Numbered from the stretch's first letter, positions 16,146 through 26,092 are shown. The stretch: DNA of 64,000 nt from UBA2336 sp964597075 (GCA_964597075.1 CAZQXC010000002.1:12207-76206), one strand, 5' to 3'. Translations and numbers: made by a program. The notes: a model not told the origin generated them from the letters alone.

Positions 16146-16613
16146 TTAAAACTCTATCGCCCCTAAAAACTCAGCCTGGTCTAATGTGTAAATCATCTGA
16201 TCAGGATTTTTATCGTTGAGCCGGAGTATTCCTCTAACCTCAATGGGTTTTTCTGTATAGGATATCGCGCTTTTTAAAAATACCTGTACTACCGATTCCG
16301 GTCCGCCTACACCACAAAAGAAGCATGCGTTTAACGGTAGCGAGGTTAGCATAAATACAGTGCCCTTTGTTCCGCTGTCGAACGGCACCATGTACCCTGG
16401 AAGCACAACTGTTTTTCCGGCTAACGATTTGGCCGCATCACTGAAGATGGGTTTATCGTATTCGCCATGGTCATCAAAATATTTTTCATACTGAATGTCG
16501 TACAGCTTGGGCCACACGAGGGATGGATAGCCCTGGTATTTGTTTTTTCCCTGCGCTTGTGCCAGTCCGCCAATTTGTACGAAAAGCAATACCAGCAAAA
16601 GTTTTTTTATCAT
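16146..16613 (-). CDS. Secreted CxxC protein, DUF3299-like, second paralog
   Basis: 155 aa with a signal peptide (LLLVLLFVQIGGLAQAQ). It shares with the 14037 protein the order AGKTVVLPGYMVP, then MLTSLPLNACFFCGVGGPESVVQV, a GIL.LND element and a closing MIYTLDQAEFL. The CFFC pair is at the same position as CYFC there. The pair thus arose by duplication, yet the copies face each other around the M28 gene and the small membrane protein. Role unknown; metal binding or redox is possible. The gene ends at the same point as the convergent small frame. Confidence 0.75.
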   Translation of the reverse strand: MIKKLLLVLLFVQIGGLAQAQGKNKYQGYPSLVWPKLYDIQYEKYFDDHGEYDKPIFSDAAKSLAGKTVVLPGYMVPFDSGTKGTVFMLTSLPLNACFFCGVGGPESVVQVFLKSAISYTEKPIEVRGILRLNDKNPDQMIYTLDQAEFLGAIEF

Positions 16614-16764
16614 GACTCTTTATTTCTTGGAGCTGATTTTTAAAACCATAGAAATCACAAAGTTTGGCTCGAAATACACAAAGAACTCAGTGAAGTTTTT
16701 TTCGTGTACTTTGTTCCTTCTTTCTTCCTTTGTGGTTAAGCTTATAGATAAATGAACGAATTCC

Positions 16765-19659
16765 TTAAGCTACTGTTGCTTCAGCCTTCTCATAAAGTTC
16801 AACCGGCAAGCAACTGCACACCAGATTTCGATCCCCGTAAGCATTATCAACGCGACTTACGCTTGGCCAAATCTTTGCTTCTCGCACATACGCCAATGGA
16901 TATGCAGCACGTTGTCTGCTGTACGGCCTATCCCAGGTATCTGCGGTGATTACCGAAGCGGTGTGTGGAGCGTGTTTCAAAAGGTTGTTCTCTTTATCGG
17001 CTTTGCCTCCTTCCACTTCGCGGATTTCATTTCTGATTTCAATCAAGGCATCGCAGAACCGATCTAGTTCTTCTTTGGTTTCGCTTTCGGTCGGCTCAAT
17101 CATTAGCGTACCCGCTACCGGGAAGGATACCGTTGGGGCATGGAAGCCATAATCCATCAAACGCTTGGCAATATCTTCAACTTCTATCCCTGCCTTTTTA
17201 AAATCACGACAGTCGACAATCATTTCATGTGCACAGCGGCCGTTAGTACCCGTGTATAAAATTTTGTAATGGCCTTCCAGTCTGTCTTTAATATAATTGG
17301 CATTCAGAATTGCCAACTTAGTAGCGTTCGTTAATCCTTCACCACCCATCATGGCAATGTAGGCATACGAAATGGCCAGAATGCTGGCGCTGCCCCATGG
17401 CGCTGCCGATACGGATGTGATGGCATGATCACCACCCGTTTTTACGATGGTGTGACCAGGAAGAAAAGGTTTTAATTTATCGTTCACACAAATAGGACCC
17501 ATGCCCGGGCCACCACCACCGTGTGGTATACAAAAAGTTTTATGAAGGTTCAGGTGGCATACATCGGCACCAATGTTGGCGGGTGATGTAAGTCCAACCT
17601 GTGCATTCATGTTTGCACCATCCATGTACACCAGGCCGCCATTGACGTGAATGGTTTCACAGATTTCTGTAATAGCTTCTTCAAACACACCATGGGTAGA
17701 GGGATAGGTGACCATCAGGGCTGAAAGCTTTTCTTTGTGCTGTTCTGCTTTGGCTCTCAGATCGGCAACATCAATTTTTCCTTCCGCATCAGATTTCACA
17801 ATCACCACTTCCATACCAGCCATTACCGCACTGGCAGGATTGGTTCCATGTGCAGAAGCGGGAATCAGTGCAATATTTCTGTGGTGATCACCACGATGTT
17901 GGTGATACGCACGAATAACCATTAAACCAGCATATTCCCCTTGCGCTCCACTGTTCGGTTGAAGCGACACAGCGGTAAAGCCGGTAATTTCCGCCAGCCA
18001 TACCTCCAGATTTTTTAAAATTTCCTGATAGCCTTCAGTTTGATCAGCCGGAGCAAATGGATGAATGCCTCCCAGTTCTGGCCATGTTACCGGAATCATT
18101 TCCGTGGTGGCGTTCAGCTTCATCGTGCATGAACCCAGGGAGATCATGGAATGTACCATGGAAATATCTTTATTCTCCAACCGCTTGATGTACCGCAACA
18201 TTTCATGTTCGGCATGGTAGGCAGTAAACACAGGATGCGTCATGAAGGTGCTGGTACGCAGCAAGCCTGAGGGTATCCCAACTCCTTCGGCAGTTTTATG
18301 CTGTATAAGCGGAGTAACCAGTCTAAAAATTTCCAGTAGTTCGTTAATGTCTTCCGGTGTAGTGGTTTCGTCTAATGAAATACCTACATGATTATCGTCA
18401 AAGTAACGAAGGTTAACCTGGCGTTTTTCAGCTTCCTGGCGAAGGGCAGTTTTATTGGTCACAGCAACCTTCACCATATCGAAGAAGTGATCGTTTACCG
18501 GCTTAAGGCCGAGTGCGGCTAAGTCGGTGTAAAGTTTTAGTGTGAGGGCATGAACCCGGCCGGCAATTTTTTTCAACCCTTCGGGGCCATGGTACACGGC
18601 ATACATCCCTGCCATTACGGAGAGCAGTACCTGCGCTGTACAAATGTTTGAAGTTGCTTTTTCCCTTCTGATATGTTGCTCACGGGTTTGCAAAGCCATA
18701 CGATACGCGGGTTTACCCTGAGCGTCAAGTGAAGCGCCAATGATACGACCCGGCATCTGACGTTTAAAATCTTCTTTCGTAGCAAAGAACGCTGCATGCG
18801 GGCCACCAAAACCCATCGGTATGCCAAAGCGCTGACTTGAGCCAACCACAACATCGGCCCCCATTTCTCCGGGCGATTTTAGCAAGGATAAAGCCAGCAG
18901 ATCAGTTGCCATGGCCACGTACACATCATGTTCATGGGCCGCTTGGATAAATGCTGCGTGATCTTTAATAGCTCCGTTGCTATCAGGATATTGAATGAAG
19001 ACGGCAAATAAATCTGGATCGGTTATATCAACCTTGGCAATATCATCAATCACCAGGGTAATGCCCAACGGAGCGGAACGAGTTTTTAAAACATCAATAG
19101 TTTGCGGGAATGTATTCTGGTCAACAAAAAACTTGGTCGCTGATTTCTTTGCAGGTTTCAATGACGCGTGCAACAAGTGCATGGCTTCTGCTGCAGCGGT
19201 TCCTTCATCCAACAACGAAGCGTTGGCGATTTGCATGCCGCTTAAATCAATCACCATGGTTTGGTAATTAATCAAGGCCTCTAAGCGGCCTTGGGCAATC
19301 TCTGCCTGGTATGGCGTGTAAGCTGTATACCAGCCCGGGTTTTCTAAAATATTACGAAGGATAACACCAGGCGTATAGGTATTGTAATAGCCCATACCCA
19401 CATACGACTTGTACAGTTTATTTTTCTGAGCGAGTGATTTGAATGCTTTCAAAAAGGTCTGCTCCGTTTGTGCAGCCGGAAGATTAAGCGGCTTTTTCAG
19501 ACGGATGTTGGCAGGAACGGTTTGGTCAATTAATTCATCAACAGAACCAGCTTTAACGGTTTTAAGCATTTTTACAACCTGGGCGGCATCGGGACCATTA
19601 TGGCGGTTTTCAAACTTTTCAGTGTAGGCAGGATCAATAGTCATATTTTGTTTTGTCAT
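16765..19659 (-). CDS. gcvP: Glycine dehydrogenase (decarboxylating), P protein
   Basis: The P protein of the glycine cleavage system decarboxylates glycine and passes the aminomethyl group to lipoylated GcvH. 964 aa from the ATG at 19659; an upstream in-frame start at 19713 would add 18 hydrophobic residues and is unlikely. The PLP lysine lies in NLHKTFCIPHGGGGPG in the C-terminal half, and the N-terminal half has the same fold repeated without the lysine, as usual for this single-chain form. gcvH and lipA lie 5-6 kb away on the same strand; gcvT is not in the window. A candidate promoter is at 19691-19698. Confidence 0.97.
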   Translation of the reverse strand: MTKQNMTIDPAYTEKFENRHNGPDAAQVVKMLKTVKAGSVDELIDQTVPANIRLKKPLNLPAAQTEQTFLKAFKSLAQKNKLYKSYVGMGYYNTYTPGVILRNILENPGWYTAYTPYQAEIAQGRLEALINYQTMVIDLSGMQIANASLLDEGTAAAEAMHLLHASLKPAKKSATKFFVDQNTFPQTIDVLKTRSAPLGITLVIDDIAKVDITDPDLFAVFIQYPDSNGAIKDHAAFIQAAHEHDVYVAMATDLLALSLLKSPGEMGADVVVGSSQRFGIPMGFGGPHAAFFATKEDFKRQMPGRIIGASLDAQGKPAYRMALQTREQHIRREKATSNICTAQVLLSVMAGMYAVYHGPEGLKKIAGRVHALTLKLYTDLAALGLKPVNDHFFDMVKVAVTNKTALRQEAEKRQVNLRYFDDNHVGISLDETTTPEDINELLEIFRLVTPLIQHKTAEGVGIPSGLLRTSTFMTHPVFTAYHAEHEMLRYIKRLENKDISMVHSMISLGSCTMKLNATTEMIPVTWPELGGIHPFAPADQTEGYQEILKNLEVWLAEITGFTAVSLQPNSGAQGEYAGLMVIRAYHQHRGDHHRNIALIPASAHGTNPASAVMAGMEVVIVKSDAEGKIDVADLRAKAEQHKEKLSALMVTYPSTHGVFEEAITEICETIHVNGGLVYMDGANMNAQVGLTSPANIGADVCHLNLHKTFCIPHGGGGPGMGPICVNDKLKPFLPGHTIVKTGGDHAITSVSAAPWGSASILAISYAYIAMMGGEGLTNATKLAILNANYIKDRLEGHYKILYTGTNGRCAHEMIVDCRDFKKAGIEVEDIAKRLMDYGFHAPTVSFPVAGTLMIEPTESETKEELDRFCDALIEIRNEIREVEGGKADKENNLLKHAPHTASVITADTWDRPYSRQRAAYPLAYVREAKIWPSVSRVDNAYGDRNLVCSCLPVELYEKAEATVA

Positions 19660-19690
19660 TATCACTTTGAAAGAGAAATTTTTCAGGACA

Positions 19691-19698
19691 CAAATGTA
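19691..19698 (-). promoter_or_regulatory. Candidate -7 element for gcvP
   Basis: Minus-strand TACATTTG matches TAnnTTTG, 31 bp before the chosen ATG at 19659 and thus supports that start over 19713. The -33 region is not convincing. No glycine riboswitch was seen in the short leader. Confidence 0.5.
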
Positions 19699-19816
19699 AA
19701 TCAGGTAAGACACAATTCGGCACCACTTTCCATGATTTCTATCACATGCATTAACCGCTCCGGTAGCTTTTTGTTACCACCTGAAGGTTAACACTTTTCT
19801 ATTCTGCGACTATCCC

Positions 19817-19824
19817 TATCTTTG
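19817..19824 (+). promoter_or_regulatory. Candidate -7 element for the 19.8-22.9 kb operon
   Basis: TATCTTTG, an exact consensus match, 23 bp before the ATG at 19848. It would drive the M28 peptidase and the D-aminoacylase-like gene behind it. Confidence 0.55.
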
Positions 19825-19847
19825 AAAAATTCAAATCTCTTTACTTC

Positions 19848-21338
19848 ATGAAAATCAATATGTTAATGCTCTGGCTGGTGGTGGTTTTTGTGGGTCTACA
19901 AGCCCAGCACCCTGAAGTCAAAAAGTACGGCCAACTGGTATCAGCAGCCGATTTAAAAGAATATTTGACCATTATAGCCTCCGATGCATTGGAAGGCCGT
20001 GAAACTGGTAAACGTGGTCAGAAGATGGCCGCAGCCTTTATCGCTGCCCATTTTGAAGAGCTGGGGCTTCATGCACCTGTAAATGGAAGCTATTATCAGC
20101 CGGTTATGCTTTATACGTCCGGTACCCCGGATGTTTCACTGAATGCGGGAGGCAATGCCTTAAAAGAGAATGAAGACTATGTGTATTTCGGATCGGGTGA
20201 TTCTGGCGGACTGATGGAATTACCCTTGGTATATGCCGGTAGAGGCAGCGTGACCGATCTACAACAGATTGATGTAAAAGGAAAAGCAGCGGTTGTGTTT
20301 TTGGATGCTAATGCTTCCCTGCGAAATAATGAAGCCATTACTAAACTTCGGGAGAAGGAAGCTAAGCTTATGGTCATGGTGATGAACAGTGAGGATGATT
20401 TTAAGTCTATAGCTGGTCAGTTGCGCATGTACGGTGGTGGAAGGATGAGCCTTACCAAAGGAGCCGCATCTCCAAACCTAGGGTTATTTTTAATGACACC
20501 CGCAGCGGCTGGAAAACTATTTAAGTCTACACCTGAAAAATTAAAGAAAGCTGCAGATGATAAAGCTCTGGCCAAAGTAAAACCCTCTTCTATTGCTATC
20601 ACAGTGGCACAAAAGCAAAAAGAAATTAAGTCAGAAAATGTACTTGGTTTTTTGGAAGGTACCGATAAGAAAGATGAGGTGATTGTTATTACAGCACACT
20701 ATGATCATATTGGAAAACGCTCTTCCGGTGAAGGCGATCTTATTAATAATGGAGCCGATGATGATGGTTCCGGAACAGTTAGTGTAATGGCCCTTGCAAA
20801 AGTATTCGCCCAGGCAAAGAAAGACGGCAAAGGTCCACGCAGAAGTATATTATTCATGTTGGTAACCGGGGAGGAGAAGGGTTTACTCGGATCTGAGTAC
20901 TATACCGATATGAGTCCTGTTTACGCGTTAGACAAAACGGTGGTTAACTTAAACATTGATATGGTGGGCAGAAGCGATCCTCAACATAAAGACAGCCCAG
21001 CCTATGTTTATATTATTGGTTCGGATAAGCTTTCAACAGAGCTTCATGCGTTAAGTGAAGATGTGAATAAGAAGTACGCGAATTTGATTTTTGATTATAC
21101 TTATAATGATGAGAAGCACCCTGAGCGTTTATATGAACGCTCCGATCACTGGAACTTTGCTAAGAAAGATATTCCTGTCATTTTCTATTTCGATGGAATT
21201 CACGAAGACTATCACCAACCCAGCGATGAGATAGATAAAATTGAATTTGATTTAATGACACAACGCGCACAGCTTATTTTTTATACGGCATGGGAAATCG
21301 CTAATCGCGAGGAAAGAATTGCTGTCGATAAAAAGTAA
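19848..21338 (+). CDS. Secreted M28 family metallopeptidase
   Basis: 496 aa with a signal peptide ending near VGLQAQ at residue 21. The N-terminal SDALEGRETGKRGQ is typical of M28 aminopeptidases of this phylum. A protease-associated-like insert follows, then the zinc site: TAHYDHIGK near 285, NGADDDGSGT near 304, and LVTGEEKGLLGSEYY near 340. All metal ligands appear present, and DYHQPSDEID near 465 supplies the last His. Expected to be a periplasmic or outer-surface aminopeptidase. It lies 7 bp upstream of the amidohydrolase gene with which it forms a likely operon. Confidence 0.92.
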   Translation: MKINMLMLWLVVVFVGLQAQHPEVKKYGQLVSAADLKEYLTIIASDALEGRETGKRGQKMAAAFIAAHFEELGLHAPVNGSYYQPVMLYTSGTPDVSLNAGGNALKENEDYVYFGSGDSGGLMELPLVYAGRGSVTDLQQIDVKGKAAVVFLDANASLRNNEAITKLREKEAKLMVMVMNSEDDFKSIAGQLRMYGGGRMSLTKGAASPNLGLFLMTPAAAGKLFKSTPEKLKKAADDKALAKVKPSSIAITVAQKQKEIKSENVLGFLEGTDKKDEVIVITAHYDHIGKRSSGEGDLINNGADDDGSGTVSVMALAKVFAQAKKDGKGPRRSILFMLVTGEEKGLLGSEYYTDMSPVYALDKTVVNLNIDMVGRSDPQHKDSPAYVYIIGSDKLSTELHALSEDVNKKYANLIFDYTYNDEKHPERLYERSDHWNFAKKDIPVIFYFDGIHEDYHQPSDEIDKIEFDLMTQRAQLIFYTAWEIANREERIAVDKK

Positions 21339-21345
21339 ATGAAGA

Positions 21346-22932
21346 ATGAATAAAACAACACGGGTCTCAGGGATCCTGATTTTTCTGCTGCTTATTTGCT
21401 CGTATACAGCAACAAGTCAATCGTTTGACCTCATCGTTCGAAATGGAAAAATAATTGATGGTACCGGAAACTCGTGGTTTTATGCCGACCTGGGGGTGAA
21501 AGATGGAAAGATTGCAACCATCGGCAACCTGAAGGAAGCAACGGCCAATACAATTCTTGATGCAAAGGGATTAATCGTTTCTCCCGGATTTATTGATGTG
21601 CACACACATATCGAAGGCAATGAAATCCGAATTCCTACGGCCGGAAATTTTATCCTGGATGGCGTTACTTCGGTTATTACGGGTAACTGCGGTTCTTCTT
21701 CTTTGGATATTGCCGAGTATTTTAGAAAAATAGATAGTGTTAAAACATCTATTAACATCGCCACACTCATCGGACACAATACGGTGCGCAGGGCTGTATT
21801 GGGTGAATACCAACGCGAACCAACGGGTGAGGAACAAAAAGCCATGGAGGTATTGGTGGAGAAGGCAATGCAACACGGAGCCGTTGGACTTTCAACGGGT
21901 TTAATCTATGTGCCCGGCACATATGCTAAAACCGAAGAAGTAGTGGGTCTAGCCAAAGCAGCTTCGCGTTTTGGAGGTGTTTATGCCTCGCATATTCGTA
22001 ATGAAGGAGATGAGGTTGCAGAGGCCATTGAGGAGGCTATCTCCATCGGAGAAGTAGCCGGTATGCCTGTTGAGATATCGCATTTTAAAGTAACCTATAG
22101 GCCAAATTGGGGAAGGTCTGTACATACCCTTGAGCAAGTAGAACGCGCACGGTTACGTGGCGTGGATGTTACCATTGATCAGTATCCCTATGTGGCGAGC
22201 AGTACAACGTTAAGTACTACGGTGCCGAGTTGGGTATTTTCCGGTGGAAGAGATTCTGTTTTGTGGCGATTGAAGGACAAAACCATCCGCACCAAAATTA
22301 AAAAGGAAATGGTGGCAACACTCAAAAGCAAGAAGCTTAAGAACTACAATTATGCGCTTATTGCCCGCTATGCACCCGACAGCAGTTACAACGGCAAAAC
22401 TATTACCGATGTGAATAAGCTGAAAGGCAGAAAGACAAAGCCGATGGAGGAGGCGGAGACTATTCTGAACCTGGTTGCTTCAACCGATCGTGTGCAGATG
22501 GTGTACTTCAGCATGGATGAAGCTGACCTTCGCAGGATTTTACAATACCCCTTCAACATGTTTGCTTCCGATGCCGGGATAAACCGGTATGGAACCAACA
22601 TGCCGCATCCGCGTGCCTATGGAACTAATGCCCGTGTGCTCGGTCAATATGTACGTGAACTTAAACTCATCCGCTTAGAAGACGCCATTCGCAGAATGAC
22701 TTCATTGCCCGCTACGAAGTTTAGCCTTCGTGATCGTGGTTTGTTGCGTGAAGGCATGGCTGCCGATATTGTGATATTCGATGAAAAGAAAGTGGGCGAT
22801 AGGGCTACCTATGAAAAACCGCACGCCTACTCAGAAGGATTTGAATACATTATCGTAAACGGAAAGATTACCGCGGAACGAGGAAAACATACCGGTGTGC
22901 GCAATGGTGTGGTGTTAAAGCCGATCCGTTAA
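21346..22932 (+). CDS. Secreted D-aminoacylase-type amidohydrolase
   Basis: 528 aa with a signal peptide ending near YTATSQ at residue 27. The metal-dependent hydrolase start GFIDVHTHIEG near residue 83, SHIRNEGDEV near 222 and ISHFKVT near 246 match the N-acyl-D-amino-acid deacylase branch of the amidohydrolase superfamily; the DAGINRYG stretch near 410 supplies the catalytic Asp. These enzymes release D-amino acids from N-acyl forms; the native substrate is unknown, and D-amino-acid peptides from cell walls are a reasonable guess. It is co-transcribed with the M28 gene upstream. Confidence 0.88.
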   Translation: MNKTTRVSGILIFLLLICSYTATSQSFDLIVRNGKIIDGTGNSWFYADLGVKDGKIATIGNLKEATANTILDAKGLIVSPGFIDVHTHIEGNEIRIPTAGNFILDGVTSVITGNCGSSSLDIAEYFRKIDSVKTSINIATLIGHNTVRRAVLGEYQREPTGEEQKAMEVLVEKAMQHGAVGLSTGLIYVPGTYAKTEEVVGLAKAASRFGGVYASHIRNEGDEVAEAIEEAISIGEVAGMPVEISHFKVTYRPNWGRSVHTLEQVERARLRGVDVTIDQYPYVASSTTLSTTVPSWVFSGGRDSVLWRLKDKTIRTKIKKEMVATLKSKKLKNYNYALIARYAPDSSYNGKTITDVNKLKGRKTKPMEEAETILNLVASTDRVQMVYFSMDEADLRRILQYPFNMFASDAGINRYGTNMPHPRAYGTNARVLGQYVRELKLIRLEDAIRRMTSLPATKFSLRDRGLLREGMAADIVIFDEKKVGDRATYEKPHAYSEGFEYIIVNGKITAERGKHTGVRNGVVLKPIR

Positions 22933-22991
22933 AAAAATTAGCTGAAACTTTTCTGCCTCCACTTGCGTCTAACCCCCAAACCAAAAATACT

Positions 22992-24635
22992 ATGATCCGA
23001 AAAACCTTGCTCCTCATCCTGTTTATTGGTTCCATCAGTGCCATTGCGCAGAATACTGTTGAAAATCTTGAAAAAATTTTAAACGAACGCTTTTCCGTCA
23101 CCGAACCTGGGGCTGCTGTATTGGTTGTGCAAAACGATAAGGTATTGTTACGCAAGGGATATGGCATAGCCGAGATAAACCGAAAGGTTCCAGTAACACC
23201 CGATATGGTTTTTCGGATTGGATCCATCACCAAACAATTTACCTCAACGGCCATTTTAAAACTGGTTGAGCAGGGAAAACTTTCACTGCAAGACTATGTG
23301 AACAAATACCTTCCGGATTTCAAGACACAGCACCCAATAACCATTGAGCAGTTGCTGAACCACACATCTGGTATTAAGAGTTATACCAGCGTACCGGAGC
23401 GCATGACCACTGAAGCAAAGAAAACCAAAGTGACTGTGGCCGAGATGATGGGTTATATTCAAAGCTATCCCATTGATTTCAAACCCGGTGAGCAATGGTT
23501 TTACAACAATTCAGCTTACTTTCTATTGGGTGCAGTAATTGAAAAAATTACTGGCAAGACCTATAACGATTACATTACCCAGACTTTTTTCAAGCCATTA
23601 AAAATGACAGCCTCCTATCCGGATGATAGCAAGCCGATTGCTAAGCAAGCAGCAGGTTATAGTAAAGGTGCTGACAATGTCTTTACCATGGCCGATTATG
23701 TTCATCCGTCTATTCCCTATTCAGCAGGTTCACTTTTTTCAACGGTTGATGATTTATGGAAGTGGAACCAGGCGGTGTTCAGCTACAAGTTGGTGAAGAA
23801 AGAGCTGCTTGAAAAGGCATGGGAGCCTACCAAAACAATTTCAGGGGATGTGGAAAGTTATGGGTACGGCTGGCAGTTGGGAAAAGTTGGAGGCCGTAAG
23901 GCCATTGGACATGGTGGAGGTATTGATGGATTTTTATCGTTTGAAGTATACATTCCTGATTTGAAAATTTATGTGTGCTTATTAGTGAATAACAGCGGTG
24001 TTAACCCGGAGGACATTGCCTATACCTTGGCTGAAGAGGTTGCTGGTGTTCGCGGTAGCAAGCCTGAACCGATAGCGCTGCGGGCTGAGCAGGGAGATGC
24101 CTATGTTGGCGTTTACAAAATCAATGATCAGGAAGAACGGATAATTACTCGAAAAGGGGATGAATACTTTTCGCAGCGCAGCGGGGGAACAAAGTTTGAG
24201 ATTTACCCTTATGCTGTAGATAAGTTTGCTTTTAAAGAAACGAATACGCGAATTGATTTTAAAAGAGATAACAGTGTTGTAACAGAAATGGAAATGCTTG
24301 ATCGTTCTTACGTAACGCAAAAAGCAACAAAAACCAATAAGCCCATTCCGGCTGAACGCGAAGCCTTTGAGTTAAATCCAACAGACTTCGATGTATATGT
24401 TGGCGAATATGAACTGGCGCCTGGATTTATAATCAACGTGTGGCGTGAAGAAAATAATTATAAAGCGCAGGCTACCGGGCAGCCTGCATTTGAGATTTTT
24501 CCTGAGAGTGTTTCAAAATTCTTTTTGAAGGTTGTGGATGCGCAGATTGAATTCAATCGGGATGATAAAGGTGAAGTAACAAACATGGTGTTATACCAGG
24601 GTGGAAGGGCCATGCCGGGCAAGAAGGTGAAGTAA
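22992..24635 (+). CDS. Secreted serine hydrolase, class C beta-lactamase fold
   Basis: 547 aa with a signal peptide ending near AIAQ at residue 20. The active-site Ser78-x-x-Lys81 is in GSITKQF, the Tyr171 motif YNN in WFYNNSAY, and the third element HGGG near residue 304. The C-terminal third carries two DUF3471-like beta modules (about 355-440 and 455-545), a common tail in this phylum. Proteins of this plan act as peptidases or esterases, not antibiotic-resistance enzymes; D-peptidase activity would fit the neighbouring D-aminoacylase, which is an inference. It ends at a strong terminator. Confidence 0.88.
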   Translation: MIRKTLLLILFIGSISAIAQNTVENLEKILNERFSVTEPGAAVLVVQNDKVLLRKGYGIAEINRKVPVTPDMVFRIGSITKQFTSTAILKLVEQGKLSLQDYVNKYLPDFKTQHPITIEQLLNHTSGIKSYTSVPERMTTEAKKTKVTVAEMMGYIQSYPIDFKPGEQWFYNNSAYFLLGAVIEKITGKTYNDYITQTFFKPLKMTASYPDDSKPIAKQAAGYSKGADNVFTMADYVHPSIPYSAGSLFSTVDDLWKWNQAVFSYKLVKKELLEKAWEPTKTISGDVESYGYGWQLGKVGGRKAIGHGGGIDGFLSFEVYIPDLKIYVCLLVNNSGVNPEDIAYTLAEEVAGVRGSKPEPIALRAEQGDAYVGVYKINDQEERIITRKGDEYFSQRSGGTKFEIYPYAVDKFAFKETNTRIDFKRDNSVVTEMEMLDRSYVTQKATKTNKPIPAEREAFELNPTDFDVYVGEYELAPGFIINVWREENNYKAQATGQPAFEIFPESVSKFFLKVVDAQIEFNRDDKGEVTNMVLYQGGRAMPGKKVK

Positions 24636-24646
24636 TCTGCTAAGTA

Positions 24647-24677
24647 GTCGTGCTACCACTTCGAGTGGTAGCACGAC
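24647..24677. terminator. 14-bp perfect stem, bidirectional terminator
   Basis: Arms GTCGTGCTACCACT and AGTGGTAGCACGAC pair over 14 bp with loop TCG, between the convergent serine hydrolase (ends 24635) and lipA (ends 24691) genes. Outer bases CTAA/TTAG extend the pairing with a small bulge. It should end transcription in both directions; U tracts are weak. Confidence 0.75.
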
Positions 24678-24690
24678 TTAGACTTAAATT

Positions 24691-25578
24691 TCAGTCCATT
24701 GGCACATTCACATGCCGCTCGGCATGATAAGAAGAACGTACTAAGGGACCGGATTCTACATATTTAAGTCCGCGCTTCAAACCCTCTTCGCGGTACATAT
24801 CAAAAATCTCCGGATGAATGTATTCCGCAACTTCAAGATGCATTTTAGTAGGCTGTAAATATTGACCCAATGTAAGGATCATCAAACCATTTTCAGCCAG
24901 GTCATCCATGGCCTTAAAAACCTCCTCTTTGGTTTCCCCAAGGCCCAGCATAATGCCTGATTTTGATCGCATGCCTGCTTCGCGAATACGGTTCAGTTGT
25001 TCAAGGCTACGCTCATATTTTGCCTGTGGGCGAACGATGCGATAAAGTCTTCCAACGGTTTCCATATTATGGCTTACCACTTCCTGTCTGCCTTCAATCA
25101 TGCGGTACAAGGCATCCCAGTTTCCTTTGGTATCGGGAATTAAAGTTTCAATGGTTGTTTCCGGACTTACTGCCTTGGTTTGAACAACCGTTTGATACCA
25201 GATTTCAGCCCCACGGTCTTTTAATTCATCGCGGTTTACAGAAGTAATCACTGCATGTTTCACACCCATCAGTTTGATAGCTTCGGCCACACGCCTCGGC
25301 TCGTCTGTGTCGTATTCTGGTGGTCTGCCTGTCGCTACGGCACAGAACGTACAACTGCGCGTACACACATTTCCAAGAATCATGAACGTGGCCGTACCTG
25401 CACCCCAGCATTCGCCCATGTTGGGGCAGTTGCCGCTTTCGCAGATGGTGTGCAGTTTATGTTCATCGACCAACCTGCGCACCTTGGCATACTCCGAACC
25501 CACAGGCAGTTTTACGCGCAGCCAGTTGGGCTTTCGTGCCTTGGTTTGTTCCGGGGATATGGTAGGTAATTCGATCAT
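24691..25578 (-). CDS. lipA: Lipoyl synthase
   Basis: Radical SAM enzyme that inserts two sulfurs into octanoyl groups on proteins such as GcvH and the E2 subunits. 295 aa. The auxiliary cluster cysteines are C46, C51 and C57 in CESGNCPNMGEC, and the radical SAM cluster cysteines C72, C76 and C79 in CTRSCTFC; the C-terminal RSSYHA supplies the Arg-Ser ligand of the auxiliary cluster. Every hallmark is present. It is 66 bp downstream of gcvH, its probable substrate, and likely shares transcription. Confidence 0.97.
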   Translation of the reverse strand: MIELPTISPEQTKARKPNWLRVKLPVGSEYAKVRRLVDEHKLHTICESGNCPNMGECWGAGTATFMILGNVCTRSCTFCAVATGRPPEYDTDEPRRVAEAIKLMGVKHAVITSVNRDELKDRGAEIWYQTVVQTKAVSPETTIETLIPDTKGNWDALYRMIEGRQEVVSHNMETVGRLYRIVRPQAKYERSLEQLNRIREAGMRSKSGIMLGLGETKEEVFKAMDDLAENGLMILTLGQYLQPTKMHLEVAEYIHPEIFDMYREEGLKRGLKYVESGPLVRSSYHAERHVNVPMD

Positions 25579-25644
25579 GACATTATCGTTGTTTGTTTTT
25601 CGTTGTGCTCCTACGATTAACTAACAACGAAGAACCAACAACTG

Positions 25645-26025
25645 TTATTTACCGATAAGTTCCTTGTATTGATCGGCTGTTAACAGGCCATCTACTTCAG
25701 CAGTATTCTTCACTTCCACTTTCACCATCCAACCTTCACCGTACGGATCGGCATTTACTTTTTCAGGGCTGCCATCCAATGCGGCATTTACTTCCAGTAC
25801 CTTTCCACTTACGGGCATGTACAGATCGGAAACGGTTTTTACGGCTTCTACGGTTCCAAAAACATCGTGTTGATTAACGTCTTGCCCAACGGTATTAATG
25901 TCGATGTAAACAATATCGCCTAATTCGCCCTGCGCGAAGTCGGTAATACCAATGATAGCGGTGTTTCCACTAAGTTTTACCCACTCGTGGTCTTTGGTGT
26001 ACTTTAAATCGGAAGGAATATTCAT
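25645..26025 (-). CDS. gcvH: Glycine cleavage system H protein
   Basis: The lipoyl-carrying shuttle of glycine cleavage. 126 aa from the ATG at 26025; an in-frame start at 26049 would add eight residues and is less fitting. The lipoyl attachment Lys63 is in EAVKTVSDLY, and YTKDHEWVKL opens the fold, as usual. It precedes lipA on the minus strand and follows sprA, with gcvP 6 kb away. Confidence 0.96.
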   Translation of the reverse strand: MNIPSDLKYTKDHEWVKLSGNTAIIGITDFAQGELGDIVYIDINTVGQDVNQHDVFGTVEAVKTVSDLYMPVSGKVLEVNAALDGSPEKVNADPYGEGWMVKVEVKNTAEVDGLLTADQYKELIGK

Positions 26026-26046
26026 ATAAGTTGTGATTTTAGGCCT

Positions 26047-26054
26047 CAAATTTA
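26047..26054 (-). promoter_or_regulatory. Candidate -7 element for gcvH/lipA
   Basis: Minus-strand TAAATTTG matches TAnnTTTG, 21 bp before the ATG at 26025. It fits the shorter gcvH start. Confidence 0.5.
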
Positions 26055-26092
26055 GCAGAATTGTTTATTGGCGATGACCAATTACGAATTAA

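Noticed and set aside
19660..19713. Glycine riboswitch before gcvP
   Set aside because: The leader to the likely promoter is too short (about 30 nt) and no paired aptamer pattern is visible.
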